Assembly: GCF_963924675.1 (NCBI RefSeq)
Contig: NW_027077456.1
Location: 124,001 to 188,000 of the forward strand
Source: Phocoena phocoena
Taxonomy: Eukaryota > Chordata > Mammalia > Artiodactyla > Phocoenidae
Direction of reading: 5' to 3'
DNA length: 64,000 nt
A program made the translations under genes and the position numbers. A model generated the notes under the pieces. That model was given only the letters and a program-made list of their open reading frames with translations, made no database searches and was not told the origin of the DNA. Position 1 is the stretch's first letter. Each line of letters opens with the position of its first letter. Below are positions 36,688 through 50,663 of this stretch, piece by piece.

Positions 36688-38434
36688 GTAGTTCACGTAG
36701 AATCACCGTACCTGCATCCACTCACTATGCCGCTATGGGCCTGATGACACAGATTTCATTGCTGAGTGATATTGCATTGTACGTACGTGCCACAAGTTCT
36801 TTATCCATTTTTTGCTTTCTGGGATATTTACCTGTTACTGTAGACGAGCTTCTTGTGAACACAGCCGTCCCAAATATTGGGGTGGCTGTCTGTTTTTGAT
36901 TTTAATTTCCGTAAGCTATAGGACCATAAGTGGAAGTGCCATAGACTGTGTTGCTTTGTTTCTTATGTGTTTCAGGAAACACCATACACTTCTCCAGGCT
37001 GGCTGCTGGCAATTTACATCCTGCCAATCAGCATAACAAGGCTCCCTGTTCTCCATATCCTGTCCTACCTTTCTGGATTTTACACTTTTTTCAGATGGCC
37101 CTCTTGCCCGGGGGGCAGTGAGACTTCATTGTAGTGCAGATTTCCTTTACAGGCTTGCTTGGTTGGCCAAAAAGGGCGTATGCGTTTTTTCCTGAATATA
37201 TTCAGGAAAAAACGCATACGCCCTTTTTGGCCAAGTGCATCATTGTCGACGTTCTGCCTCTTTTCCTATGCTTTCAGGGCAATTCCAGTCTACCCCCTGC
37301 AATCGTTTTCCTGAAATTCTGCCCCGCTTTCAAGTCCCCTTCGCAGGCTTACTTCAATATATTTTTGGAGGATAGCTGTCATTTATAACTCTGCAGGTTT
37401 GTGAATTACAGTGCCCCTGAGCTCCTTTCTTTAACTCGCTTTCTTGTGAACTGGGCACAAAACCGCAGGATTGCTTCAGGCCCTAATCTGTTTCGGGCAG
37501 GGCATGCTGAGCCTTTGGTAAATTCCTCTTCCTGGTGGGAAATGAGCGTTACATTTGCCCGTGCAGACACCTACAGCTAGTCTCTCATTGGTTCTCCCTA
37601 TTCCTGTTCATCTTGCACAGAAATTGCAAGCTGTGCCAAACAGGAGGTTAAAGGCACTGACTCTCCAAGCAGGGAGACTGTTAGTAAATCATCTGGAATG
37701 GTGAACCCGAGGACCAGGATACGAAAACTGAGATGCATTTTAAATCATTTCCCCATAACACGGTGGACCATACTGTGGGTTTCACATGCATGTTTTAGCT
37801 GGAGGAAGAATCCCTTGAACCTGAAGAGTTGGGACCCATGGAATAGGTACCATACAGTATGACTTCAAAGGGTCTGCATTTGCTCACCTAAACTCACCAA
37901 TGCTATCAGCCTGAAGTGTCCAGCCTTATGTCTCAACCAGCTCTGGGTGTAGATGTGGTCAATCCCGGTTGCATCACATGCCCTGAGTGAATTATTTAAG
38001 AATTGCTCTCTATTTCACTGTCTTTGTGTTTTGTTTTCGAAATTTATTTTGATAATGGGATTTATCGGATTTTCACTGCTGCCTTTCGGCCGCTGTACAC
38101 ACCCTTGATTCTCTTACGGAGACATATATATCCATGGGTTTTAAGATTCTTCCTAGTCAGGTATATTCCTAGGCGTTGAATATGTGGTGTTGGGTCCATT
38201 TCGTTGAGCAAGGAGTAGGTCTTGTCTATTACATATTGGGCTTATGGAAAGTTATCTGTGCTAATTTCAGTCTCTGGTTTTATGCAGCACCCCAAGGCAC
38301 CTTTCCCCATAAGCAAGCACTAGTTGGTTTTCTAAATTTGAGACCCTTTTCTATTTTGTAATTCAGTTCATGTGTAGTCAAGTTTACATTCCGTGTATTC
38401 GTGATATCTTATGATGTTTCTTTTTCTGTGTGAC
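36688..38434 (+). repeat. Monomer 22, type A ('aagtcc')
   Basis: A haplotype with 'tctttaactc' near 37431 and a B-like 'ggtctgcat' near 37873, both shared with unit 24. From here on A-type 3' ends consistently read atattggg. Palindrome 37163-37234 is perfect. Confidence 0.95.
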
Positions 38435-40181
38435 GTAGTTCACGTAGAATCACCGTACCTGCATCCACTCACTATGCCGCTATGGGCCTGATGACACAGA
38501 TTTCATTGCTGAGTGATATTGCATTGTACGTACGTGCCACAAGTTCTTTATCCATTTTTTGCTTTCTGGGATATTTACCTGATACTGTAGACGAGCTTCT
38601 TGTGAACACAGCCGTCTCAAATATTGGGGTGGCTGTCTGTTTTTGATTTTAATTTCCGTAAGCTATAGGACCATAAGTGGAAGTGCCATAGGCTGTGTTG
38701 CTTTGTTTCTTTCGTGTTTCAGGAAACACCATACACTTCTCCAGGGTGGCTGCTGGCAATTTACATCCTGCCAATCAGCATAACAAGGCTCCCTGTTCTC
38801 CATATCCTGTCCTACCTTTCTGGATTTTACACTTTTTTCAGATGGCCCTCTTGCCCGGGGGGCAGTGAGACTTCATTGTAGTGCAGATTTCCTTTACAGG
38901 CTTGCTTGGTTGGCCAAAAAGGGCGTATGCGTTTTTTCCTGAATATATTCAGGAAAAAACGCATACGCCCTTTTTGGCCAAGTGCATCATTGTCGACGTT
39001 CTGCCTCTTTTCCTATGCTTTCAGGGCAATTCCAGTCTACCCCCTGCAATCGTTTTCCTGAAATTCTGCCCCGCTTTTAACTCCCCTTCGCAGGCTTACT
39101 TCAATATATTTTTGGAGGATAGCTGTCATTTATAACTCTGCAGGTTTGTGAATTACAGTGCCCCTGAGCTCCTTTCTTCAACTCGCTTTCTTGTGAGCTG
39201 GGCACAAAACCGCAGGATTGCTTCAGGCCCTAATCTGTTTCCGGCAGGGCACGCTGAGCCTTTGGTTAATTCCTCTTCCTGGTGGGAAATGAGCGTTACA
39301 TTTGCCCGTGCAGACACCTACAGCTAGTCTCTCATTGGTTCTCCCTATTCCTGTTCATTTTGCACAGAAATTGCAAGCTGTGCCAAAGAGGAGGTTAAAG
39401 GCACTGACTCTCCAAGCGGGGAGTGTGTTAGTAAAGCATCTGGAATGGTGAACCCGAGGACCAGGATACGAAAACTGAGATGCATTTTAAATCATTTCCC
39501 AATCACATGGTGGACGATACTCTTGGTTTCCCATGCATGTTTTAGCTGGAGGAAGAATCCCTTGAACCTGGAGAGTTGGGACCCATGGAATGGGTACCAT
39601 GCAGTATGACTTCAAAGGGTCTGCATTTGCTCACCGAAACTCACCAATGCTATCAGCCTGAAGTGTCCAGCCTTATGTCTCAACCAGCTCTGGGTGTAGA
39701 TGTGTTAAATCCCGGTTGCATCACATGCCCTGAGTGAATTATTTAAGAATTGCTCTCTATTTCACTGTCTTTATGATTTTTTTTTGAAATTTATTTTGAT
39801 AATGGGATTTATCGGATTTTCACTGCTGCGTTTATGCCGCTGTACACACGCTTGATTCTCTTACGGAGACATATATATCCATGGGTTTTAAGATTCTTCC
39901 TAGTCAGGTATATTCCTAGGCGTTGAATATGTGGTGTTGGGTCCATTTCGTTGAGCAAGGAGTAGGTCTTGTCTATTACATATTTGGCTTATGGAAAGTT
40001 ATCTGTGCTAATTTCAGTCTCTGGTTTTATGAAGCATCCCAACGCACCTTTCCCCATAAGCAAGCACTAGTTGGTTTTCTAAATTTGAGACCCTGTTCTG
40101 TTTTGTAATTCAGTTCATGTGTAGTCAAGTTTACATTCCGTGTATTAGTGATATCTTATGATGTTTCTTTTTCTGTGTGAC
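38435..40181 (+). repeat. Monomer 23, type B with an A patch over the palindrome
   Basis: It is B at offsets 148-312, then A at offsets 416-527 (ccctcttgcccgg, gatttcc, acgcata), then B again from 645 (aactcc). The A patch spans the palindrome (38910-38981), which is therefore perfect although the unit is otherwise B. Offset 214 is t and 1430 is c, the right-hand B subtype. 'gaagcatccc' near 40036 is private. Confidence 0.94.
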
Positions 40182-41928
40182 GTAGTTCACGTAGAATCAC
40201 CGTACCTGCATCCACTCACTATGCCGCTAAGGGCCTGATGACACAGATTTCATTGCTGAGTGATATTGCATTGTACGTACGTGCCACAACTTCTTTATCC
40301 ATATTTTGCTTTCTGGGATATTTACCTGTTACTGTAGACGAGCTTCTTGTGAACACAGCCGTCCCAAATATTGGGGTGGCTGTCTGTTTTTGATTTTAAT
40401 TTCCGTAAGCTATAGGACCATAAGTGGAAGTGCCATAGACTGTGTTGCTTTGTTTCTTATGTGTTTCAGGAAACACCATACACTTCTCCAGGCTGGCTGC
40501 TGGCAATTTACATCCTGCCAATCAGCATAACAAGGCTCCCTGTTCTCCATATCCTGTCCTACCTTTCTGGATTTTACACTTTTTTCAGATGGCCCTCTTG
40601 CCCGGGGGGCAGTGAGACTTCATTGTAGTGCAGATTTCCTTTACAGGCTTGCTTGGTTGGCCAAAAAGGGCGTATGCGTTTTTTCCTGAATATATTCAGG
40701 AAAAAACGCATACGCCCTTTTTGGCCAAGTGCATCATTGTCGACGTTCTGCCTCTTTTCCTATGCTTTCAGGGCAATTCCAGTCTACCCCCTGCAATCGT
40801 TTTCCTGAAATTCTGCCCCGCTTTCAAGTCCCCTTCGCAGGCTTACTTCAATATATTTTTGGAGGATAGCTGTCATTTATAACTCTGCAGGTTTGTGAAT
40901 TACAGTGCCCCTGAGCTCCTTTCTTTAACTCGCTTTCTTGTGAACTGGGCACAAAACCGCAGGATTGCTTCAGGCCCTAATCTGTTTCGGGCAGGGCATG
41001 CTGAGCCTTTGGTAAATTCCTCTTCCTGGTGGGAAATGAGCGTTACATTTGCCCGTGCAGACACCTACAGCTAGTCTCTCATTGGTTCTCCCTATTCCTG
41101 TTCATCTTGCACAGAAATTGCAAGCTGTGCCAAACAGGAGGTTAAAGGCACTGACTCTCCAAGCAGGGAGACTGTTAGTAAATCATCTGGAATGGTGAAC
41201 CCGAGGACCAGGATACGAAAACTGAGATGCATTTTAAATCATTTCCCCATAACACGGTGGACCATACTGTGGGTTTCACATGCATGTTTTAGCTGGAGGA
41301 AGAATCCCTTGAACCTGAAGAGTTGGGACCCATGGAATAGGTACCATACAGTATGACTTCAAAGGGTCTGCATTTGCTCACCTAAACTCACCAATGCTAT
41401 CAGCCTGAAGTGTCCAGCCTTATGTCTCAACCAGCTCTGGGTGTAGATGTGGTCAATCCCGGTTGCATCAAATGCCCTGAGTGAATTATTTAAGAATTGC
41501 TCTCTATTTCACTGTCTTTGTGTTTTGTTTTCGAAATTTATTTTGATAATGGGATTTATCGGATTTTCACTGCTGCCTTTCGGCCGCTGTACACACCCTT
41601 GATTCTCTTACGGAGACATATATATCCATGGGTTTTAAGATTCTTCCTAGTCAGGTATATTCCTAGGCGTTGAATATGTGGTGTTGGGTCCATTTCGTTG
41701 AGCAAGGAGTAGGTCTTGTCTATTACATATTGGGCTTATGGAAAGTTATCTGTGCTAATTTCAGTCTCTGGTTTTATGCAGCACCCCAAGGCACCTTTCC
41801 CCATAAGCAAGCACTAGTTGGTTTTCTAAATTTGAGACCCTTTTCTATTTTGTAATTCAGTTCATGTGTAGTCAAGTTTACATTCCGTGTATTCGTGATA
41901 TCTTATGATGTTTCTTTTTCTGTGTGAC
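40182..41928 (+). repeat. Monomer 24, type A ('aagtcc')
   Basis: It closely matches unit 22, two units upstream. Private changes are 'gctaaggg' near 40230 and 'catcaaatgcc' near 41471. Palindrome 40657-40728 is perfect. Confidence 0.95.
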
Positions 41929-43675
41929 GTAGTTCACGTAGAATCACCGTACCTGCATCCACTCACTATGCCGCTATGGGCCTGATGACACAGATTTCAT
42001 TGCTGAGTGATATTGCATTGTACGTACGTGCCACAAGTTCTTTATCCATTTTTTGCTTTCTGGGATATTTACCTGATACTGTAGACGAGCTTCTTGTGAA
42101 CACAGCCGTCTCAAATATTGGGGTGGCTGTCTGTTTTTGATTTTAATTTCCGTAAGCTATAGGACCATAAGTGGAAGTGCCCTAGGCTGTGTTGCTTTGT
42201 TTCTTTCGTGTTTCAGGAAACACCATACACTTCTCCAGGGTGGCTGCTGGCAATTTACATCCTGCCAATCAGCATAACAAGGCTCCCTGTTCTCCATATC
42301 CTGTCCTACATTTCTGGATTTTACACTTTTTTCAGATGGCCCTTTTGCCAGGGGGGCAGTGAGACTTCATTGTAGTGCAGATTTCATTTACAGGCTTGCT
42401 TGGTTGGCCAAAAAGGGCGTATGCGTTTTTTCCTGAATATATTCAGGAAAAAACACATACGCCCTTTTTGGCCAAGTGCATCATTGTCGACGTTCTGCCT
42501 CTTTTCCTATGCTTTCAGGGCAATTCCAGTCTACCCCCTGCAATCGTTTTCCTGAAATTCTGCCCCGCTTTCAACTCCCCTTCGCAGGCTTACTTCAATA
42601 TATTTTTGGAGGATAGCTGTCATTTATAACTCTGCAGGTTTGTGAATTACAGTGCCCCTGAGCTCCTTTCTTCAACTCGCTTTCTTGTGAGCTGGGCACA
42701 AAACCGCAGGATTGCTTCAGGCCCTAATCTGTTTCCGGCAGGGCACGCTGAGCCTTTGGTTAATTCCTCTTCCTGGTGGGAAATGAGCGTTACATTTGCC
42801 CGTGCAGACACCTACAGCTAGTCTCTCATTGGTTCTCCCTATTCCTGTTCATTTTGCACAGAAATTGCAAGCTGTGCCAAAGAGGAGGTTAAAGGCACTG
42901 ACTCTCCAAGCGGGGAGAGTGTTAGTAAAGCATCTGGAATGGTGAACCCGAGGACCAGGATACGAAAACTGAGAAGCATTTTAAATCATTTCCCAATCAC
43001 ATGGTGGACGATACTCTTGGTTTCCCATGCATGTTTTAGCTGGAGGAAGAATCCCTTGAACCTGGAGAGTTGGGACCCATGGAATGGGTACCATGCAGTA
43101 TGACTTCAAAGGGTCTGCATTTGCTCACCGAAACTCACCAATGCTATCAGCCTGAAGTGTCCAGCCTTATGTCTCAACCAGCTCTGGGTGTAGATGTGGT
43201 CAATCCCGGTTGCATCACATGCCCTGAGTGAATTATTTAAGAATTGCTCTCTATTTCACTGTCTTTATGATTTTTTTTTGAAATTTATTTTGATAATGGG
43301 ATTTATCGGATTTTCACTGCTGCGTTTATGCCGCTGTACACACGCTTGATTCTCTTACGGAGACATATATATCCATGGGTTTTAAGATTCTTCCTAGTCA
43401 GGTATATTCCTAGGCGTTGAATATGTGGTGTTGGGTCCATTTCGTTGAGCAAGGAGTAGGTCTTGTCTATTACATATTTGGCTTATGGAAAGTTATCTGT
43501 GCTAATTTCAGTCTCTGGTTTTATGAAGCACCCCAACGCACCTTTCCCCATAAGCAAGCACTAGTTGGTTTTCTAAATTTGAGACCCTGTTCTGTTTTGT
43601 AATTCAGTTCATGTGTAGTCAAGTTTACATTCCGTGTATTAGTGATATCTTATGATGTTTCTTTTTCTGTGTGAC
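41929..43675 (+). repeat. Monomer 25, type B
   Basis: B haplotype of the right-hand subtype, and the first unit with 'ccctaggc' (near 42180), later fixed in type C. 'gtggtcaat' near 43197 is an A state. Private changes are 'ctacatttc' near 42310 and 'gagaagcatt' near 42974. Palindrome 42404-42475 has the B-type mismatch. Confidence 0.95.
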
Positions 43676-45422
43676 GTAGTTCACGTAGAATCACCGTACC
43701 TGCATCCACTCACTATGCCGCTACGGGCCTGATGACACAGATTTCATTGCTGAGTGATATTGCATTGTACGTACGTGCCACAACTTCTTTATCCATATTT
43801 TGCTTTCTGGGATATTTACCTGTTACTGTAGACGAGCTTCTTGTTAACACAGCCGTCCCAAATATTGGGGTGGCTGTCTGTTTTTGATTTTAATTTCCGT
43901 AAGCTATAGGACCATAAGTGGAAGTGCCATAGACTGTGTTGCTTTGTTTCTTATGTGTTTCAGGAAACACCATACACTTCTCCAGGCTGGCTGCTGGCAA
44001 TTTACATCCTGCCAATCAGCATAACAAGGCTCCCTGTTCTCCATATCCTGTCCTACCTTTCTGGATTTTACACTTTTTTCAGATGGCCCTCTTGCCCGGG
44101 GGGCAGTGAGACTTCATTGTAGTGCAGATTTCCTTTACAGGCTTGCTTGGTTGGCCAAAAAGGGCGTATGCGTTTTTTCCTGAATATATTCAGGCAAAAA
44201 CGCATACCTCATTTTTGGCCAAGTGCATCATTGTCGACGTTCTGCCTCTTTTCCTATGCTTTCAGGGCAATTCCAGTCTACCCCCTGCAATCGTTTTCCT
44301 GAAATTCTGCCCCGCTTTCAACTCCCCTTCGCAGTCTTACTTCAATATATTTTTGGAGGATAGCTGTCATTTATAACTCTGCAGGTTTGTGAATTACAGT
44401 GCCCCTGAGCTCCTTTCTTCAACTCGCTTTCTTGTGAACTGGGCACAAAACCACAGGATTGCTTCAGGCCCTAATCTGTTTTGGGCAGGGCACGCTGAGC
44501 CTTTGGTAAATTCCTCTTCCTGGTGGGAAATGAGCGTTACATTTGCCCGTGAAGACACCTACAGCTAGTCTCTCATTGGTTCTCCCTATTCCTGTTCATC
44601 TTGCACAGAAATTGCAAGCTGTGCCAAACAGGAGGTTAAAGGCACTGACTCTCCAAGCAGGGAGACTGTTAGTAAATCATCTGGAATGGTGAACCCGAGG
44701 ACCAGGATACGAAAACTGAGATGCATTTTAAATCATTTCCCCATAACACGGTGGACCATACTGTGGGTTTCACATGCATGTTTTAGCTGGAGGAAGAATC
44801 CCTTGAACCTGAAGAGTTGGGACCCATGGAATAGGTACCATACAGTATGACTTCAAAGGGTGTGCATTTGCTCACCTAAACTCACCAATGCTATCAGCCT
44901 GAAGTGTCCAGCCTTATGTCTCAACCAGCTCTGGGTGTAGATGTGGTCAATCCCGGTTGCATCACATGCCCTGAATGAATAATTTAAGAATTGCTCTCTA
45001 TTTCACTGTCTTTGTGTTTTGTTTTCGAAATTTATTTTGATAATGGGATTTATCGGATTTTCACTGCTGCCTTTCGGCCGCTGTACACACCCTTGATTCT
45101 CTTACGGAGACATATATATCCATGGGTTTTAAGATTCTTCCTAGTCAGGTATATTCCTAGGCGTTGAATATGTGGTGTTGGGTCCATTTCGTTGAGCAAG
45201 GAGTAGGTCTTGTCTATTACATATTGGGCTTATGGAAAGTTATCTGTGCTAATTTCAGTCTCTGGTTTTATGCAGCACCCCAAGGCACCTTTCCCCATAA
45301 GCAAGCACTAGTTGGTTTTCTAAATTTGAGACCCTTTTCTATTTTGTAATTCAGTTCATGTGTAGTCAAGTTTACATTCCGTGTATTCGTGATATCTTAT
45401 GATGTTTCTTTTTCTGTGTGAC
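43676..45422 (+). repeat. Monomer 26, type A, most diverged unit
   Basis: A haplotype with a cluster of private changes: t at 43845 (creating a HpaI site, gttaac), four substitutions in the right palindrome arm (44195, 44208, 44209, 44211), t at 44335, 'gaagacacc' near 44551 and 'ctgaatgaataat' near 44972. It reads B-like 'aactcc' at offset 645-646. 'accacagg' near 44451 is shared with units 31, 32, 34 and 35. Confidence 0.95.
44151..44222. repeat. Decayed palindrome (monomer 26)
   Basis: Four substitutions fall within 17 bases of the right arm (44195, 44208, 44209, 44211), while the left arm is unchanged. It is the only copy in the window with more than one mismatched pair. Confidence 0.95.
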
Positions 45423-47169
45423 GTAGTTCACGTAGAATCACCGTACCTGCATCCACTCACTATGCCGCTATGGGCCTGATGACACAGATTTCATTGCTGA
45501 GTGATATTGCATTGTACGTACGTGCCACAAGTTCTTTATCCATTTTTTGCTTTCTGGGATATTTACCTGATACTGTAGACGAGCTTCTTGTGAACACAGC
45601 CGTCTCAAATATTGGGGTGGCTGTCTGTTTTTGATTTTAATTTCCGTAAGCTATAGGACCATAAGTGGAAGTGCCCTAGGCTGTGTTGCTTTGTTTCTTT
45701 CGTGTTTCAGGAAACACCATACACTTCTCCAGGGTGGCTGCTGGCAATTTACATCCTGCCAATCAGCATAACAAGGCTCCCTGTTCTCCATATCCTGTCC
45801 TACCTTTCTGGATTTTACACTTTTTTCAGATGGCCCTCTTGCCCGGGGGGCAGTGAGACTTCATTGTAGTGCAGATTTCCTTTACAGGCTTCCTTGGTTG
45901 GCCAAAAAGGGCGTATGCGTTTTTTCCTGAATATATTCAGGAAAAAACGCATACGCCCTTTTTGGCCAAGTGCATCATTGTCGACGTTCTGCCTCTTTTC
46001 CTATGCTTTCAGGGCAATTCCAGTCTACCCCCTGCAATCGTTTTCCTGAAATTCTGCCCCGCTTTCAAGTCCCCTTCGCAGGCTTACTTCAATATATTTT
46101 TGGAGGATAGCTGTCATTTATAACTCTGCAGGTTTGTGAATTACAGTGCCCCTGAGCTCCTTTCTTCAACTCGCTTTCTTGTGAACTGGGCACAAAACCG
46201 CAGGATTGCTTCAGGCCCTAATCTGTTTTGGGCAGGGCACGCTGAGCCTTTGGTAAATTCCTCTTCCTGGTGGGAAATGAGCGTTACATTTGCCCGTGCA
46301 GACACCTACAGCTAGTCTCTCATTGGTTCTCCCTATTCCTGTTCATCTTGCACAGAAATTGCAAGCTGTGCCAAACAGGAGGTTAAAGGCACTGACTCTC
46401 CAAGCAGGGAGACTGTTAGTAAATCATCTGGAATGGTGAACCCGAGGACCAGGATACGAAAACTGAGATGCATTTTAAATCATTTCCCCATAACACGGTG
46501 GACCATACTGTGGGTTTCACATGCATGTTTTAGCTGGAGGAAGAATCCCTTGAACCTGAAGAGTTGGGACCCATGGAATAGGTACCATACAGTATGACTT
46601 CAAAGGGTGTGCATTTGCTCACCTAAACTCACCAATGCTATCAGCCTGAAGTGTCCAGCCTTATGTCTCAACCAGCTCTGGGTGTAGATGTGGTCAATCC
46701 CGGTTGCATCACATGCCCTGAGTGAATTATTTAAGAATTGCTCTCTATTTCACTGTCTTTGTGTTTTGTTTTCGAAATTTATTTTGATAATGGGATTTAT
46801 CGGATTTTCACTGCTGCCTTTCGGCCGCTGTACACACCCTTGATTCTCTTACGGAGACATATATATCCATGGGTTTTAAGATTCTTCCTAGTCAGGTATA
46901 TTCCTAGGCGTTGAATATGTGGTGTTGGGTCCATTTCGTTGAGCAAGGAGTAGGTCTTGTCTATTACATATTGGGCTTATGGAAAGTTATCTGTGCTAAT
47001 TTCAGTCTCTGGTTTTATGCAGCACCCCAAGGCACCTTTCCCCATAAGCAAGCACTAGTTGGTTTTCTAAATTTGAGACCCTTTTCTATTTTGTAATTCA
47101 GTTCATGTGTAGTCAAGTTTACATTCCGTGTATTCGTGATATCTTATGATGTTTCTTTTTCTGTGTGAC
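45423..47169 (+). repeat. Monomer 27, type C
   Basis: It is B from offset 148 to 312, then A. 'cttccttgg' near 45891 is private. 'ttttgggcagggcacg' near 46224 is shared with unit 26, so units 26 and 27 share a tract on this side. Palindrome 45898-45969 is perfect. Confidence 0.95.
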
Positions 47170-48916
47170 GTAGTTCACGTAGAATCACCGTACCTGCATC
47201 CACTCACTATGCCGCTATGGGCCTGATGACACAGATTTCATTGCTGAGTGATATTGCATTGTACGTACGTGCCACAAGTTCTTTATCCATTTTTTGCTTT
47301 CTGGGATATTTACCTGATACTGTAGACGAGCTTCTTGTGAACACAGCCGTCTCAAATATTGGGGTGGCTGTCTGTTTTTGATTTTAATTTCCGTAAGCTA
47401 TAGGACCATAAGTGGAAGTGCCCTAGGCTGTGTTGCTTTGTTTCTTTCGTGTTTCAGGAAACACCATACACTTCTCCAGGGTGGCTGCTGGCAATTTACA
47501 TCCTGCCAATCAGCATAACAAGGCTCCCTGTTCTCCATATCCTGTCCTACCTTTCTGGATTTTACACTTTTTTCAGATGGCCCTCTTGCCCGGGGGGCAG
47601 TGAGACTTCATTGTAGTGCAGATTTCCTTTACAGGCTTGCTTGGTTGGCCAAAAAGGGCGTATGCGTTTTTTCCTGAATATATTCAGGAAAAAACGCATA
47701 CGCCCTTTTTGGCCAAGTGCATCATTGTCGACGTTCTGCCTCTTTTCCTATGCTTTCAGGGCAATTCCAGTCTACCCCCTGCAATCGTTTTCCTGAAATT
47801 CTGCCCCGCTTTCAAGTCCCCTTCGCAGGCTTACTTCAATATATTTTTGGAGGATAGCTGTCATTTATAACTCTGCAGGTTTGTGAATTACAGTGCCCCT
47901 GAGCTCCTTTCTTCAACTCGCTTTCTTGTGAACTGGGCACAAAACCGCAGGATTGCTTCAGGCCCTAATCTGTTTCGGGCAGGGCATGCTGAGCCTTTGG
48001 TAAATTCCTCTTCCTGGTGGGAAATGAGCGTTACATTTGCCCGTGCAGACACCTACAGCTAGTCTCTCATTGGTTCTCCCTATTCCTGTTCATCTTGCAC
48101 AGAAATTGCAAGCTGTGCCAAACAGGAGGTTAAAGGCACTGACTCTCCAAGCAGGGAGACTGTTAGTAAATCATCTGGAATGGTGAACCCGAGGACCAGG
48201 ATACGAAAACTGAGATGCATTTTAAATCATTTCCCCATAACACGGTGGACCATACTGTGGGTTTCACATGCATGTTTTAGCTGGAGGAAGAATCCCTTGA
48301 ACCTGAAGAGTTGGGACCCATGGAATAGGTACCATACAGTATGACTTCAAAGGGTGTGCATTTGCTCACCTAAACTCACCAATGCTATCAGCCTGAAGTG
48401 TCCAGCCTTATGTCTCAACCAGCTCTGGGTGTAGATGTGGTCAATCCCGGTTGCATCACATGCCCTGAGTGAATTATTTAAGAATTGCTCTCTATTTCAC
48501 TGTCTTTGTGTTTTGTTTTCGAAATTTATTTTGATAATGGGATTTATCGGATTTTCACTGCTGCCTTTCGGCCGCTGTACACACCCTTGATTCTCTTACG
48601 GAGACATATATATCCATGGGTTTTAAGATTCTTCCTAGTCAGGTATATTCCTAGGCGTTGAATATGTGGTGTTGGGTCCATTTCGTTGAGCAAGGAGTAG
48701 GTCTTGTCTATTACATATTGGGCTTATGGAAAGTTATCTGTGCTAATTTCAGTCTCTGGTTTTATGCAGCACCCCAAGGCACCTTTCCCCATAAGCAAGC
48801 ACTAGTTGGTTTTCTAAATTTGAGACCCTTTTCTATTTTGTAATTCAGTTCATGTGTAGTCAAGTTTACATTCCGTGTATTCGTGATATCTTATGATGTT
48901 TCTTTTTCTGTGTGAC
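47170..48916 (+). repeat. Monomer 28, type C
   Basis: This is the reference type C unit, in which I noticed no private change. Palindrome 47645-47716 is perfect. Confidence 0.95.
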
Positions 48917-50663
48917 GTAGTTCACGTAGAATCACCGTACCTGCATCCACTCACTATGCCGCTATGGGCCTGATGACACAGATTTCATTGCTGAGTGATA
49001 TTGCATTGTACGTACGTGCCACAAGTTCTTTATCCATTTTTTGCTTTCTGGGATATTTACCTGATACTGTAGACGAGCTTCTTGTGAACACAGCCGTCTC
49101 AAATATTGGGGTGGCTGTCTGTTTTTGATTTTAATTTCCGTAAGCTATAGGACCATAAGTGGAAGTGCCCTAGGCTGTGTTGCTTTGTTTCTTTCGTGTT
49201 TCAGGAAACACCATACACTTCTCCAGGGTGGCTGCTGGCAATTTACATCCTGCCAATCAGCATAACAAGGCTCCCTGTTCTCCATATCCTGTCCTACCTT
49301 TCTGGATTTTACACTTTTTTCAGATGGCCCTCTTGCCCGGGGGGCAGTGAGACTTCATTGTAGTGCAGATTTCCTTTACAGGCTTGCTTGGTTGGCCAAA
49401 AAGGGCGTATGCGTTTTTTCCTGAATATATTCAGGAAAAAACGCATACGCCCTTTTTGGCCAAGTGCATCATTGTCGACGTTCTGCCTCTTTTCCTATGC
49501 TTTCAGGGCAATTCCAGTCTACCCCCTGCAATCGTTTTCCTGAAATTCTGCCCCGCTTTCAAGTCCCCTTCGCAGGCTTACTTCAATATATTTTTGGAGG
49601 ATAGCTGTCATTTATAACTCTGCAGGTTTGTGAATTACAGTGCCCCTGAGCTCCTTTCTTCAACTCGCTTTCTTGTGAACTGGGCACAAAACCGCAGGAT
49701 TGCTTCAGGCCCTAATCTGTTTCGGGCAGGGCATGCTGAGCCTTTGGTAAATTCCTCTTCCTGGTGGGAAATGAGCGTTACATTTGCCCGTGCAGACACC
49801 TACAGCTAGTCTCTCATTGGTTCTCCCTATTCCTGTTCATCTTGCACAGAAATTGCAAGCTGTGCCAAACAGGAGGTTAAAGGCACTGACTCTCCAAGCA
49901 GGGAGACTGTTAGTAAATCATCTGGAATGGTGAACCCGAGGACCAGGATACGAAAACTGAGATGCATTTTAAATCATTTCCCCATAACACGGTGGACCAT
50001 ACTGTGGGTTTCACATGCATGTTTTAGCTGGAGGAAGAATCCCTTGAACCTGAAGAGTTGGGACCCATGGAATAGGTACCATACAGTATGACTTCAAAGG
50101 GTGTGCATTTGCTCACCTAAACTCACCAATGCTATCAGCCTGAAGTGTCCAGCCTTATGTCTCAACCAGCTCTGGGTGTAGATGTGGTCAATCCCGGTTG
50201 CATCACATGCCCTGAGTGAATTATTTAAGAATTGTTCTCTATTTCACTGTCTTTGTGTTTTGTTTTCGAAATTTATTTTGATAATGGGATTTATCGGATT
50301 TTCACTGCTGCCTTTCGGCCGCTGTACACACCCTTGATTCTCTTACGGAGACATATATATCCATGGGTTTTAAGATTCTTCCTAGTCAGGTATATTCCTA
50401 GGCGTTGAATATGTGGTGTTGGGTCCATTTCGTTGAGCAAGGAGTAGGTCTTGTCTATTACATATTGGGCTTATGGAAAGTTATCTGTGCTAATTTCAGT
50501 CTCTGGTTTTATGCAGCACCCCAAGGCACCTTTCCCCATAAGCAAGCACTAGTTGGTTTTCTAAATTTGAGACCCTTTTCTATTTTGTAATTCAGTACAT
50601 GTGTAGTCAAGTTTACATTCCGTGTATTCGTGATATCTTATGATGTTTCTTTTTCTGTGTGAC
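48917..50663 (+). repeat. Monomer 29, type C
   Basis: It matches unit 28 apart from t at 50235 and a at 50597, both shared with unit 32. Palindrome 49392-49463 is perfect. Confidence 0.95.
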
